Positions 8,793 to 17,676 of a stretch of DNA of 64,000 nucleotides are shown here, one piece after another (the first letter of the stretch is position 1; each line of letters begins with the position of its first letter). The stretch covers positions 1 through 64,000 of the forward strand of contig JAINDK010000013.1 of the NCBI GenBank assembly GCA_019931185.1. Reading direction: 5' to 3'. The position numbers and the translations under genes are program-made. Origin of the DNA: Bryobacter sp. CoA8 C33 (lineage in GTDB: Bacteria; Acidobacteriota; Terriglobia; Bryobacterales; Bryobacteraceae). Under the pieces are notes generated by a model. The model did not search any database and was not told where the DNA came from. It saw only the letters and a program-made list of their open reading frames with translations.

Positions 8793-11036
8793 GTGGCGGT
8801 GATCGAACGGAATCGAGAGTTGGTTATTTTTTTGTGCCTCAGTAGCATTATGAGCTGCCGGGATTCAGGGATCGCCGCCAAGCGGCGGCTGGACGGGTAC
8901 GCCATTTGTTCCAGCTTTCACGAAGGCCTCGCAATTGTCCAGGATCTGAAAACCAGCTTATACGGGTACGTGGATCCGCAGGGAGAAATCGTGATACGGC
9001 CACGCTTCATCGACGCGCAGCCCTTCTCCGAAGGCCTTGCCGCAGCCCGGGAACCGGAAGTGAGACGGGTCGGCTTCATCAACCGTGAAGGGGCCGAGGC
9101 GATCCCCGCGCGTTATCAGGCGGCCGGGTTTTTCTCCGAGGGGTTGGCGACGGTTTTGGTGGAAGGCAAGCAAGGCTTTATCGACAAATCGGGGACGCTG
9201 CGAATCCCGGCGCGCTTCGACAAAGTCGGGCCATTTTCCCAAGGGTTGGCGCAATATGTTGAGAGCGGACTGACGGGTTTCGTGGATCAAAATGGGGTTG
9301 CCGTTATCCCGCCGGCGTACTATCGGGCCGGATCTTTCCATAACGGCCTCGCCTGGGCCTGCTCACGAACAAAGTGCGGCTACCTCGACCGTCAAGGTCA
9401 AATCCGGATTCCCTTCACCTTTGACGGGGCGGGCGATTTCTCAGCCGGCTTCGCTCCGGTCAGTATCGACGGGCGTTGGGGGTATGTAGATCGACAGGGG
9501 AAATGGTTGCATGAGCCTGCTTTTGCACTGGCGCACCCATTTTCCGAAGGATTCGCCATGGTGGGAAAGCAAGTCTCGAGCCAACCGGATCAGGGCTATG
9601 GCGGATATTCTGGGCCGGCAACGGTTTATGGATTTCTAGACGAACGGGGGAAATTTGCGATTTCCCCGAACCTGCTGGGAAGCGGCAGTTTTTCCTCTGG
9701 TTTGGCCAAGGTGCGGATCCCAGGCGGCGGTTTTCTGTGCTCGGACTGCTATTCGACGTCCTATCTCCGACCGGACGGAACACTGCTGAGCAATTTTGAA
9801 TCGGGCACGGAATTTCGTGAAGGGTTCGCCATCGTAAGCGACCAGCAGAGCCATTTCGTGATCGATGCGAGCGGCAAGGCGCTGGTGGCGTTTGCTGAAG
9901 AGAATCTCATCGAGCCGGATCGCGATTTGTTGCGCTTTGCCGCGACTCGCTACGGCTATGTCGGTGAGGCGGGGGAAGTAGTGATTCCGCACACACTTCT
10001 CCATGCCAAGCCTTTCAGCGAGGGGCTTGGGCTGGTGAGCGTGAAAGACACGAAGCGCTACGCGCGCCGCCTTTTCATCGACGGCCGCGGAAACGCGCAG
10101 ATTGAAGTGCCGCCAGAGGCTGGGGACGCGGAGCCGTTCTCCGAAGGGTTTTCTCTTCTGTCCCTGAACACGCGAGTATCGGGAAATGGCCAGCCTCTGG
10201 GGAAATCAAGTTATGGCTACATGGACAAAACCGGAGCGATTCGCATCGCGGGAGAGTTCAGTGGGGCGCAATCGTTTTCCGAGGGATTGGCAGCCGTGCA
10301 ATCTTCCGCGGAGCCGGGAGAAAAGAAGTGGGGCTATCTTAATCGCGAGGGCAAGTTTGCCATCTCGCCTCGCTTTCATGCCGCCGCGCCGTTCCTGAAT
10401 GGCATCGCCATGGTCACGGTGGTCGAGCCAACCGGAGCCAGTAAAGGCATTCTCTCAGGCGGAGCCATAGACGCGTCCGGCAAGATCGTCGTCCCCGCGT
10501 TTCACCCCGAGACGGACCCAGCCAGTAATCACCCGTCTCCAAGCCCAGGGGCACGGAAGCAGATGTCGAGGGAATGGATTCCGGTGCGCACAAAAACCGG
10601 CTTCGCTTTTGTGCGCCGTGACGGGAAAGCCGAAATCCGCAACCCGATTTACTTGGAGGGTGGCACATTTTCGGAAGGCTTGGCGCCAGTGCGGGTTGCC
10701 GGGGATCCTCATACCGTCCGCTGGGGCTTTCTCGACACCACGGGAAAACTGGCCATACCGGCTGCTTTTGACCACGTCAGACCCTTTCAGGAAGGCTTGG
10801 CAGTGGCGCAAGACAGTTCGGGCCGCTTCGGTTATCTGAACCACAAAGGCGAGTGGGCCATCCAGGCTTCGTTCTTCGAGGAAGCCAATGATTTCAATGG
10901 TGGCCGCGCTCTTGTCAAGCTGAATGGCTTTTATGGGTACCTCAAGACGAACGGTGAGTTTGCCATCCGTCCCCAGTTTATCGATGCCAAGAACTTCAGC
11001 GAAGGCTTGGCCGCAACGGCAAGGATCGTGCCCTGA
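8793..11036 (+). CDS. WG-repeat lipoprotein
   Basis: Protein of 747 residues made almost wholly of WG (KWG) beta repeats, each near 40 residues with a core like F-S-E-G-L-A followed by G-Y/F-V/L-D-x-x-G. At least 16 cores can be picked out (QPFSEGLAAA, GFFSEGLATV, GPFSQGLAQY and so on), with some weaker ones around residues 370-400. The N-terminus has a short hydrophobic stretch ending at Cys in LSSIMSC, a plausible though imperfect lipobox, so the protein is probably attached to a membrane outside the cytoplasm. Start GTG 8793; GTG 8799 is also possible. The repeat type is thought to mediate protein binding; no catalytic domain is present. The gene sits between two degraded DUF1080 copies. 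Confidence 0.88.
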   Translation: MAVIERNRELVIFLCLSSIMSCRDSGIAAKRRLDGYAICSSFHEGLAIVQDLKTSLYGYVDPQGEIVIRPRFIDAQPFSEGLAAAREPEVRRVGFINREGAEAIPARYQAAGFFSEGLATVLVEGKQGFIDKSGTLRIPARFDKVGPFSQGLAQYVESGLTGFVDQNGVAVIPPAYYRAGSFHNGLAWACSRTKCGYLDRQGQIRIPFTFDGAGDFSAGFAPVSIDGRWGYVDRQGKWLHEPAFALAHPFSEGFAMVGKQVSSQPDQGYGGYSGPATVYGFLDERGKFAISPNLLGSGSFSSGLAKVRIPGGGFLCSDCYSTSYLRPDGTLLSNFESGTEFREGFAIVSDQQSHFVIDASGKALVAFAEENLIEPDRDLLRFAATRYGYVGEAGEVVIPHTLLHAKPFSEGLGLVSVKDTKRYARRLFIDGRGNAQIEVPPEAGDAEPFSEGFSLLSLNTRVSGNGQPLGKSSYGYMDKTGAIRIAGEFSGAQSFSEGLAAVQSSAEPGEKKWGYLNREGKFAISPRFHAAAPFLNGIAMVTVVEPTGASKGILSGGAIDASGKIVVPAFHPETDPASNHPSPSPGARKQMSREWIPVRTKTGFAFVRRDGKAEIRNPIYLEGGTFSEGLAPVRVAGDPHTVRWGFLDTTGKLAIPAAFDHVRPFQEGLAVAQDSSGRFGYLNHKGEWAIQASFFEEANDFNGGRALVKLNGFYGYLKTNGEFAIRPQFIDAKNFSEGLAATARIVP

Positions 11037-11189
11037 TCAGGCGGCGGCCGACCTGGGTCACGGGGGCAGAACCCAAAGCCCGCAGCGCCGGAAGCTAAAC
11101 CGAAAACGGCTCCTGACCCTGGGCTGATCCAATTCGAATACAGCCTCGGGCTTTATTGGCAATCCTTCAGACGAGGACCTACACAACAG

Positions 11190-11867
11190 GCTCAGTAGGG
11201 CTCGGAGTGTTCGAAACTCATCACCAGGCCCCGCTCAGCAAGGAAATTGTAGAGCCAAGCAGTGCCGCCAGTCGGCGTCACCACCGCAATCCGCAGCAAG
11301 AGCGGCTGCTTGTGCAGCATGGCGCCGCCGAAGACGGCGAAGTTCTCCTTCGCCTTCGGCGGGGAGGCAAGATCGACATTGCCTAAGAGATGGCGGTCGA
11401 TGAGGTGTTGGATCTTAGACCCCACGACAAGAATGCGAGCGGTATGCTCCTGAATGGGGGTGAGGCGGAGGGAAATGACTGGGGCCGTGAAGAGAAAAAG
11501 AGTGCTGGTGGCGCGAGTGAATAACACTTCAAATTGGGAACTTGTTCCTCTTCGAACGGTTGGAGCTCGAGACCAAGGGCTTTGGGCGAATCCGGGTCGA
11601 AGCGGCCAGTACCGGGGTTTGGCCGTTTACCGAAGACGGGAAATTTCAATCCTGAATTGGTTTCAGGATTGAGATACCAGTAAAGCGTAAAGTCGAGGTT
11701 GCTTAAGTTGTCTTTGGGGAGAGGACCGACGCGGGTGTCATTCGGAATCAGTCAAAAGATAGCGCCATCGTCGATGGCCCAGGAGGCGAGGGGAACGACG
11801 GGGTTGATTTGAGTTTACCGCTCGCGAGAGGAGAGCAGTTGGGGCATAAGCAGGGTGGCAAGAGGCA
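11190..11867 (-). pseudogene. Degraded DUF1080-family gene, copy 2 (two stops, one frameshift)
   Basis: Read from ATG 11867 on the minus strand, the frame gives MPLATLLMPQLLSSRER, a stop, then VPLASWAIDDGAIF, another stop, then LSNLDFTLYWYLNPETNSG, PVFGKRPNPGTGRFDPDSP and KALGLELQPFEEEQVPN. It shifts frame near 11530 and resumes with FTRATSTLFLF and ARILVVGSKIQHLIDRHLL. These pieces follow copy 1 (7700-8361) segment by segment, so this is a decayed paralogue; the last 50 residues have diverged. It has at least three inactivating changes. Confidence 0.8.
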
Positions 11868-11887
11868 TGACTTGCTTTAACGACAGC

Positions 11888-13021
11888 TTAAATGATGGCC
11901 ACATCGGCGGCACAGGGGGCATGCCGGGATAGGACGAGAGTGAGCGCTCCGGAGACGGGTTCGATGCGGAAGCACTCAACGCAATCGGCGTCCTGGCTGG
12001 CTACGAGGAGGAATCCGCCGCTCGGGTCGATGGTGAGATTGCGGGCGTTGGATTGAGCGGCTAGAGGCTGGCGGCTGGAAAGAGTGAGCCTGCCGTCGGA
12101 GGGGGCCACGGCGAAGACGGCGATGCTCTGATGGACGCGGCAGATGTAGTAGTAGTGAGAGCCGTCGGCGGACAGGCAGCCCTCGGCGCCCCAGAAATCG
12201 GCCTTGCCGAGATTGTCGGGGTGGCCACGCGCAACGAAGCCGTCGGGATAGCAGCGGACAGTTTCGATCGGAATCAGCCCTGATTCGTTGTCAACCGCGC
12301 AGACGACGACGGTGCCATTGAGCTCACAATTCACGTAAGCCACAGGCAGGCGGGGATGGAAATTGATGCCGCGGGGGCCGCAACCCGGGGCCAAGTGTAC
12401 TTCACCTTTGGGAAGGAGGGTGCCGGTTGCGGTGTCGAGAAGATACTGGTGCACACGGTCTGTACCCAGATCCATGGCATACACCAAGTTGGTGTGGGGG
12501 TCGCCGTGGATGCCATGGGGGTGCGGCACGGACTGGCGGAGGGGGTGTGGGCCGGAGCCATGGTGTAAGGGTGAGGCGGTTAACTCTCCGATGAGGCCGG
12601 TATCGGGATCGAAGCGTAGAACGGAAATGCCGCCCTCCCAGTATCGAGTTACGAGCAGAAAGCGTCCGGTACGGTCGAAGGTGGCGCAGGTATTGCCGCG
12701 GCCACCCGTGGGCCGGGTACAGAGATGTTCGAGCAAACCATCGTTGCCGATGCGGTAGGAAGTGACGAAGCCGACACCGGCGGGCACACCGGTGTGGTGG
12801 GACAGCTCGTGCACGGCAACGAGAAAGTGGCGGTTGGGGTGTAGCTCAAGCCAAGTGGGAGAGTCCTGCCGGGTGAGCCTTGGCGTTGACGAAAGTGGAC
12901 CGTCGGCGGGATCGAAGGCAAAGGTGAGAATGCCCTCTCCGGGTTGCCGCGAGCCTACCCATCCCAACTGCCCGGGTTCAAAACCGGAATAACAACCGAC
13001 AAAGGCAAATCCCCGCGCCAT
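11888..13021 (-). CDS. Lactonase-family (6-phosphogluconolactonase-like) beta-propeller protein
   Basis: About 377 residues from ATG 13021 (MARGFAFVGCYSGF). It shows the seven-bladed propeller pattern of the YbhE/Pgl lactonase family: GEGILTFAFDPADGPL, SPTWLELHPNRHFLVAV, GRGNTCATFDRTGRFLLV, HGIHGDPHTNLVYAMDLGTD, GPRGINFHPRLPVAYV and NARNLTIDPSGGFLLVASQD. Members hydrolyse 6-phosphogluconolactone or other lactones, but many are uncharacterised. The open frame reaches 13171, but the extra N-terminus is unlike the family and would overlap the divergent gene at 13070. No signal peptide, so cytoplasmic. Confidence 0.82.
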   Translation of the reverse strand: MARGFAFVGCYSGFEPGQLGWVGSRQPGEGILTFAFDPADGPLSSTPRLTRQDSPTWLELHPNRHFLVAVHELSHHTGVPAGVGFVTSYRIGNDGLLEHLCTRPTGGRGNTCATFDRTGRFLLVTRYWEGGISVLRFDPDTGLIGELTASPLHHGSGPHPLRQSVPHPHGIHGDPHTNLVYAMDLGTDRVHQYLLDTATGTLLPKGEVHLAPGCGPRGINFHPRLPVAYVNCELNGTVVVCAVDNESGLIPIETVRCYPDGFVARGHPDNLGKADFWGAEGCLSADGSHYYYICRVHQSIAVFAVAPSDGRLTLSSRQPLAAQSNARNLTIDPSGGFLLVASQDADCVECFRIEPVSGALTLVLSRHAPCAADVAII

Positions 13022-13069
13022 GCTGACCATCTTATGCCGGCGGCGGGCATCCTGTAATCTAACCATCAG

Positions 13070-14239
13070 GTGATTGCATTTTTCACAACCCTGTTTCTGC
13101 TGCCCGGCTCTCATGAGCTGGCAACACCCGGTCCGGTGAACATCCCACTGAAGGGATCGAGTTATCTGCACTTGCGGTGGAAAAGTCTACGAGGATCGGG
13201 ATATTGGGAGCCGCCGACGCTGCGGCTGCCGATTGCCGGCACGTATTGGGTGAGCGCGGCGACGAAGACGGTCGTGAGAACGATGCCGGCAGTGGAGTTT
13301 AACCGTCTCATTGCCAGCGAAGGATTGTCGGTGGTGGAGGAGTATCGAAAGAAATATCGCCAACAGGACAAGCCGGGGCGTTATGTGGCTAGCGAGTATG
13401 CGAAGACCATGATTACAGTAGGGCCACCGGAACCCATACAGCCGTTGGAATTGAATCTGCCGATTGAGTTTGTGCTGCGCTATCCGCAACTGCTGCAACT
13501 GAATTTTCGCGGGGCGCCGATCGAGGGAATTCAGGTCAGCCTGAACGGTAAGGCGATTGGGCGAACGAACGGCGCGGGCCAATTGCCACTGCCACTATTG
13601 AACAGCGGCTCGAAACTGACGGCGACGGTGGTGCGGGTGTATCCCGACCCTTCGACGGCGCCTTGGGAGTTTTTTCACGCCTCGATGACACTGCCTCCGT
13701 TAAGCCAGCGTCAGGCCGCCGTCCACGATGGTCAATTGGCCGGTGATGAAGCGCGAGGCGGAGAGATAGAAAACAACGGCGTCGGCGACCTCATCGCCGG
13801 TGCCGAAACGTCCGGCAGGAGTTTTGTCGCGCAAGGCAAGCAGTGGGGCGGTATTGGCCTCCTCAAAGGGGATGGCTCCGGGGGCCACGCTGTTGACACT
13901 GATCGAGGGGGCCCAGGCGCGGGCCAAGGCCTTGGTCATGTGGATGACACCGGCCTTCGAGGCGCAGTAGTGGGCATAGTCGGGCCACGCCTCGATACCG
14001 CCGATGGAGGAAATGTTGACGATGCGTCCCTCCCCGCGCGCCATCATGCCGCGAGCAGCCTGCTGGGCACAAAAAAAGTAGGCTTTGAGGTTGGTGGAAT
14101 GGATAAAGTCCCAATCGGCCTCGGTAACTTCGAGAGGATTGATGCGAGTGAAGCGAGCCGCATTGTTAACGAGCCCATCGAGGGGGCCGGTCTCGGCGAA
14201 GAGGCGCTCGATTTCACTGACGCGGGAAAGATCGGCTGA
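13070..14239 (+). CDS. DUF4198-like exported protein whose frame lacks its natural stop
   Basis: A GTG start at 13070 gives a short signal peptide (MIAFFTTLFLLPGSHE). The following residues to about 205 match the DUF4198 pattern of periplasmic proteins often linked to metal uptake: FNRLIASEGLSVVEEYRKK, DKPGRYVASEYAKTMI, GQLPLPLLNSGSKLTATVV and WEFFHASMTLP, where the family normally ends. Here no stop occurs; the frame continues for about 180 low-complexity residues antisense to the SDR gene. A TAA sits one base out of frame at 13700-13702, so a one-base indel near 13690 would restore a normal end. The real protein is probably about 210 residues. It is divergent from the lactonase gene. Confidence 0.62.
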   Translation: MIAFFTTLFLLPGSHELATPGPVNIPLKGSSYLHLRWKSLRGSGYWEPPTLRLPIAGTYWVSAATKTVVRTMPAVEFNRLIASEGLSVVEEYRKKYRQQDKPGRYVASEYAKTMITVGPPEPIQPLELNLPIEFVLRYPQLLQLNFRGAPIEGIQVSLNGKAIGRTNGAGQLPLPLLNSGSKLTATVVRVYPDPSTAPWEFFHASMTLPPLSQRQAAVHDGQLAGDEARGGEIENNGVGDLIAGAETSGRSFVAQGKQWGGIGLLKGDGSGGHAVDTDRGGPGAGQGLGHVDDTGLRGAVVGIVGPRLDTADGGNVDDASLPARHHAASSLLGTKKVGFEVGGMDKVPIGLGNFERIDASEASRIVNEPIEGAGLGEEALDFTDAGKIG

Positions 14240-14416
14240 GAAGCTTGGCGCGTTATCACAGGCGCGGCTGAGAGCCTCGGCCTCGGCACGGGAATTGCCG
14301 TAGTGAATCAGCACTTGCGCGCCTTGCTGATGAAGACGGGTGACAATGGCCTTACCGATGCGGCGGGCCGCTCCGGTGACGAGAATGCGCTTGCCAGCAA
14401 GACTTTCCATGGGCAT
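13700..14416 (-). CDS. Short-chain dehydrogenase/reductase (pteridine-reductase-like)
   Basis: NAD(P)H-dependent oxidoreductase of about 238 residues with a Rossmann fold. The cofactor loop is TGAARRIG, the form seen in pteridine reductases and FolM-like SDRs, where Arg favours NADPH. NNA (in LDGLVNNAARF), Ser in ISSIGG, and the catalytic Tyr-x-x-x-Lys in HYCASKAG are all present; PGAI and the C-terminal VDGG are also as expected. The ATG at 14416 or 14407 fits family length; a TTG at 14440 is the longest option. It follows the SpeE-like gene within about 25-35 bases on the same strand and may be the last gene of that operon. Substrate cannot be read from sequence. Confidence 0.87.
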   Translation of the reverse strand: MPMESLAGKRILVTGAARRIGKAIVTRLHQQGAQVLIHYGNSRAEAEALSRACDNAPSFSADLSRVSEIERLFAETGPLDGLVNNAARFTRINPLEVTEADWDFIHSTNLKAYFFCAQQAARGMMARGEGRIVNISSIGGIEAWPDYAHYCASKAGVIHMTKALARAWAPSISVNSVAPGAIPFEEANTAPLLALRDKTPAGRFGTGDEVADAVVFYLSASRFITGQLTIVDGGLTLA

Positions 14417-14441
14417 ATTTATTGGGTAGCACGCACACAAG

Positions 14442-15938
14442 CTAGTGGGTCAGTTTTTTCCAATCTTCCTCGTAGTACCGAACGAGGGCCTGGTCATTGA
14501 GACGGTTGGGCTCGGCGGTGACCGCGGTCATGTCGAGGGGGAAATCAAAGAGGGTGGGCAGATTGGAGACCGTAAGGTAGCGGAGGCCAGCCGGCAAGGT
14601 CACCGGGGGATGCCACGGTTGACGGCCGGCGATGACAAAGCCCCATTCCCCGAAGCTTGGAACATAGACGTGATAGGGGAAGGTTTGGAACTGAGCCGCC
14701 TTTAACGTCTCGACGATGCACCAGAAGGATTGGCGGGCGAACAGGGGGCTTGTGCTCTGGACGACAAAGAAGCCGGATTGGGAGAGATGGTGGCCAAGTA
14801 GGCGGTAAAAGGCTGTGGTGTAGAGCTTGCCGAGGGAGAAGTTGGTGGGGTCGGGAAAGTCGATGATCACGGCATCGAAGAGGTCCCGCGACTGTTCGAG
14901 CCAGACGAAGGCGTCGGCGTTGATGACGCGCATCCGGGGATTGGTGAGTGAGCCGGCATTGAGTTGTTTGAGGTAACCGTGGGTGGAAAACAAGCTGGTC
15001 ATCTCGGGATCGAGATCGACCAGCGTGACTTGTTCAATGTGGGGATATTTGAGAATCTCGCGCGCGGCAAGCCCATCGCCGCCACCGAGAACGAGCACTC
15101 GCCGGGCCGTGGGCAGGGCCGCGAGCACGGGATGAACCAACCCCTCGTGGTAGCGGTATTCATCGCGGGAGGAGAACTGGAGGTGTGAACTGAGGAAGAG
15201 CCGGATGTCATCTTTCCAGCGAGTGAGAACGATGCGCTGATAGCGGGTCTGGCGGCTGAGGATGATTTCATCGGAGTAGAGATTCTCGTCAGCGGCGGCC
15301 ATCACATAATCGGCGCTGAACATGCCACCGCCCAAGGCAAGCAAGACCAGGGCGCATAGGACACGGAGGCCCTGATGGCGGGGGAGTTGCTCGCGGAACA
15401 GCCAGGTGCTCCACAGGGCCACCGCGGCGTTAACGATACCGAACAAAAGCGCGCCACGGACGAGGCCAAGCTTTGGAACCAGAACCAGCGGGAAGAGAAG
15501 GCTGGCCCCAAGGGCGCCCAGATAGTCGAAGGTAAGCACATGGGCAACAAGGTCGCGGAACTGAAAACGATCCTTGAGGATGCGCATGAGCAAGGGGATT
15601 TCAAGGCCAACCAGAATGCCGACGATGATGACCAGCAGATAGAGAACAAAGCGAAACGCCTGTGTGTAGGCGAATGCCAGAAAAAGAATGGAACTGGAAA
15701 AACCACCCACGAGCCCGACCAGGAGTTCGATTGTGATGAAACGCTGGACCAGGCCTTTACCGATGAAGCGGCTGAGCCAACTGCCGACACCCATGGCGAA
15801 AAGGTAAGCGCCAATGACGGTCGAGAATTGAAGGATGCTGTCGCCCAGCAAATAACTGGCGAGGGTGCCGGCGATCAACTCATAAATCAGCCCGCAGGCC
15901 GCAATCAGGAGAACCGAGAGAAAAAGAGCAATCGCCAT
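14442..15938 (-). CDS. Membrane-anchored spermidine synthase-like protein
   Basis: 498 residues: an N-terminal half of about seven hydrophobic helices (residues 1-215, starting MAIALFLSVLLIAACGLIYE) fused to an aminopropyltransferase/SAM-type methyltransferase fold. The second half has the polyamine-synthase motifs YHEGLVHP, VLVLGGGDGLAAREIL, VTLVDLDPEM and the catalytic-loop region IIDFPDPTNFSLGKLY. Such long membrane-fused SpeE relatives are usual in operons with DUF350 and DUF4178 genes; the true acceptor is not known and need not be putrescine. Three bases separate it from the DUF350 gene upstream. Confidence 0.88.
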   Translation of the reverse strand: MAIALFLSVLLIAACGLIYELIAGTLASYLLGDSILQFSTVIGAYLFAMGVGSWLSRFIGKGLVQRFITIELLVGLVGGFSSSILFLAFAYTQAFRFVLYLLVIIVGILVGLEIPLLMRILKDRFQFRDLVAHVLTFDYLGALGASLLFPLVLVPKLGLVRGALLFGIVNAAVALWSTWLFREQLPRHQGLRVLCALVLLALGGGMFSADYVMAAADENLYSDEIILSRQTRYQRIVLTRWKDDIRLFLSSHLQFSSRDEYRYHEGLVHPVLAALPTARRVLVLGGGDGLAAREILKYPHIEQVTLVDLDPEMTSLFSTHGYLKQLNAGSLTNPRMRVINADAFVWLEQSRDLFDAVIIDFPDPTNFSLGKLYTTAFYRLLGHHLSQSGFFVVQSTSPLFARQSFWCIVETLKAAQFQTFPYHVYVPSFGEWGFVIAGRQPWHPPVTLPAGLRYLTVSNLPTLFDFPLDMTAVTAEPNRLNDQALVRYYEEDWKKLTH

Positions 15939-15941
15939 GGA

Positions 15942-16154
15942 TTAGTGCACGGCCGAGGCGATGATGATGCTGAGGCCCAGGCTGAAGAAACCAACCAGGA
16001 TCGCCAAGGCAATGTTTTTTTCCTCGATGATTTGTTTCCACAGGTCGTAGGGAGTCAACCGGTCCCAGACCGAGAAGCTGACGGCAAACACCACGATGCC
16101 GAGAACGGCATAAAGAAGAGCGTTAAAAAGCGCAGCGGGCTGAAAGCCAGCCAT
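15942..16154 (-). CDS. DUF350 membrane protein
   Basis: 70 residues with two membrane helices (LLYAVLGIVVFAVSFSVWD and ALAILVGFFSLGLSIIIAS) separated by a charged loop with LTPYDLWKQIIEEKNIA, the typical signature of a single DUF350 unit (the family is related to YjfL). DUF350 proteins occur with SpeE, SpeD and DUF4178 genes and are proposed to work in envelope stress or lipid chemistry; no activity is established. It lies between a small membrane protein and the SpeE-like gene, separated by three bases on each side. Confidence 0.88.
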   Translation of the reverse strand: MAGFQPAALFNALLYAVLGIVVFAVSFSVWDRLTPYDLWKQIIEEKNIALAILVGFFSLGLSIIIASAVH

Positions 16155-16157
16155 AAG

Positions 16158-16343
16158 CTATTTGCCTCCCATGTAGCGGGCGTAATTGGCATAGATTGAG
16201 CGATAAGAGCCGGGATTATCGCGTACGCTGCGCGGAACATTTTTCACTTCGTCACCGCGGTTGATCACATAGCCGGTGTAGCCCATGTATCCGGCGAGGG
16301 CAGTGAGAAAGAGGCCGTAGGCCCCGTAAAGCTTATTCATCAT
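16158..16343 (-). CDS. Small single-pass membrane protein of the SpeE/DUF350 operon
   Basis: 61 residues from ATG 16343 (or ATG 16340), overlapping the end of the DUF4178 gene by about ten bases. One helix (YGAYGLFLTALAGYMGYTGY) is followed by a polar, Arg/Asn/Tyr-rich tail. The open frame extends upstream to 16418 but those codons lie inside the DUF4178 gene and are unlikely to be used. No family recognised; its position inside the operon is the main evidence that it is real. Confidence 0.7.
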   Translation of the reverse strand: MMNKLYGAYGLFLTALAGYMGYTGYVINRGDEVKNVPRSVRDNPGSYRSIYANYARYMGGK

Positions 16344-17673
16344 CGTCGTCGTTATCCTGAGAGGAAAGAGATCCCGATACGCCGAAGGGATCGGCCTCAG
16401 CCCAACGGGTAGTTTCAAAGTGGATGCGGCGGATGGTCACATAGAGAGGCGGGACCAGAAGCAAGGGAAAGACCAGGAAGTATGGCCAAAGAACCGCAAC
16501 GCCACGACGGACATTGATGCTGTAGTCTACTTGCTTGCCACCGGACAGTGAGTTAGCGAGACTTTTTTCCATGTCCGGTTCAATACGAAGGTAGTATTTT
16601 CCACCAGGAACCGCCCCGATACGAACCGAATCGGAGTTAGTTCCTTCCGACCAGTTACCATCGGAATCTCTGCCGGAATAGTAACTGATCTCCTTGCCAA
16701 AGTCGTAAGCCGTGCCGGTTTCGTCATGAATCAGTGCAAAACCGAGAAACATCCAATCATTGGCGAGGTTGGTTTTGATTTCAATCTCAACATTTTTCTC
16801 GCCACTGCTCAACTCGAAAACAGGGGTGACGAAACTGGGCTCAACAGAGCCGGGCGTGAAGGAATAGTTTGCCTGGAAAGCAGATTCCCCGTCAGCGAGC
16901 ACCGAGGTAAAGACCATTGTGGCCAGCAGGACAGCGCTGAGAAGCGCCATCATCCACCAAAGCGGCGCAGCGGAAGGATAGGGATTGGGTTGATTGGAAT
17001 AGACACCGAAAGAGGGAGGAGGGGGATTTAGCCCGAAGGCGGCGGTTAGCTCTTGCCCGGTCAAATACTTACCTAAGCTCCAGGTGGTTTCGTTTTTGTC
17101 TGATTCACTGGCTAGCAGATAGGGAGGGCATATGTATTCCTGAGCGGTGACGCGATCATTCAGTTGGACCCGCCAGGGAAATTCCCCTAAAACGAATACC
17201 GTGGAGGGCTGGGAAGTTTGAAAGAGACGGAACTGCTTGTTGTCATATTCAACAGTGGTCTGTCCCACGGCTGTCCTGGGAGTGGGAAGCGCACTGACGG
17301 GGACGATATCATTCCAATTCCCTCTGTACTCACTCAAATAGCGGAAGCCGCGGTAAGGGTTATACAAAACGTATTCGTCCCAGCCGTAATCAATACCGTC
17401 GGCAACAATGACACGATGCTGGAAACCGGTCACCTCCCAGGGCTGCCCATCGAGCTTGCCGCGAGTGCCGAGAGGGATCTTGGGGGTGAATCGCTCAGTC
17501 TTCTTCTTAAATCGACGAAGGATAGTGATCCGCTCATCGGAAGTATCAAGAAGACTCAGGCAACTCGGGCAGGCCGCGCTAAGGGAAGTGCCCATCCCGC
17601 GCAGAGTCATCGAACTGCCGCAATTGGGGCAGTTGAATGCACGAAGTTTCGGTTGCGGACGAACGGCAGCCAT
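16333..17673 (-). CDS. DUF4178 protein with zinc ribbon and two membrane segments
   Basis: 446 residues. An N-terminal zinc ribbon uses CPNCG and CPSC (residues about 15-38). Residues about 65-190 form a DUF4178 beta domain (GKLDGQPWEVTGFQHR, GYGWDEY-type strand DYGWDEYVLYNPYRGF, PWRVQLNDRV). A membrane helix near residues 235-260 (WWMMALLSAVLLATMVF) precedes an exported beta-sandwich, and a second helix (VLWPYFLVFPLLLVPPLYV) returns the chain to a short acidic cytoplasmic tail. The layout suggests a cytoplasmic DUF4178 head linked to a periplasmic sensor-like domain. Function is unknown; the family recurs with SpeD/SpeE-like genes. Confidence 0.85.
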   Translation of the reverse strand: MAAVRPQPKLRAFNCPNCGSSMTLRGMGTSLSAACPSCLSLLDTSDERITILRRFKKKTERFTPKIPLGTRGKLDGQPWEVTGFQHRVIVADGIDYGWDEYVLYNPYRGFRYLSEYRGNWNDIVPVSALPTPRTAVGQTTVEYDNKQFRLFQTSQPSTVFVLGEFPWRVQLNDRVTAQEYICPPYLLASESDKNETTWSLGKYLTGQELTAAFGLNPPPPSFGVYSNQPNPYPSAAPLWWMMALLSAVLLATMVFTSVLADGESAFQANYSFTPGSVEPSFVTPVFELSSGEKNVEIEIKTNLANDWMFLGFALIHDETGTAYDFGKEISYYSGRDSDGNWSEGTNSDSVRIGAVPGGKYYLRIEPDMEKSLANSLSGGKQVDYSINVRRGVAVLWPYFLVFPLLLVPPLYVTIRRIHFETTRWAEADPFGVSGSLSSQDNDDDDE

Positions 17674-17676
17674 GTT

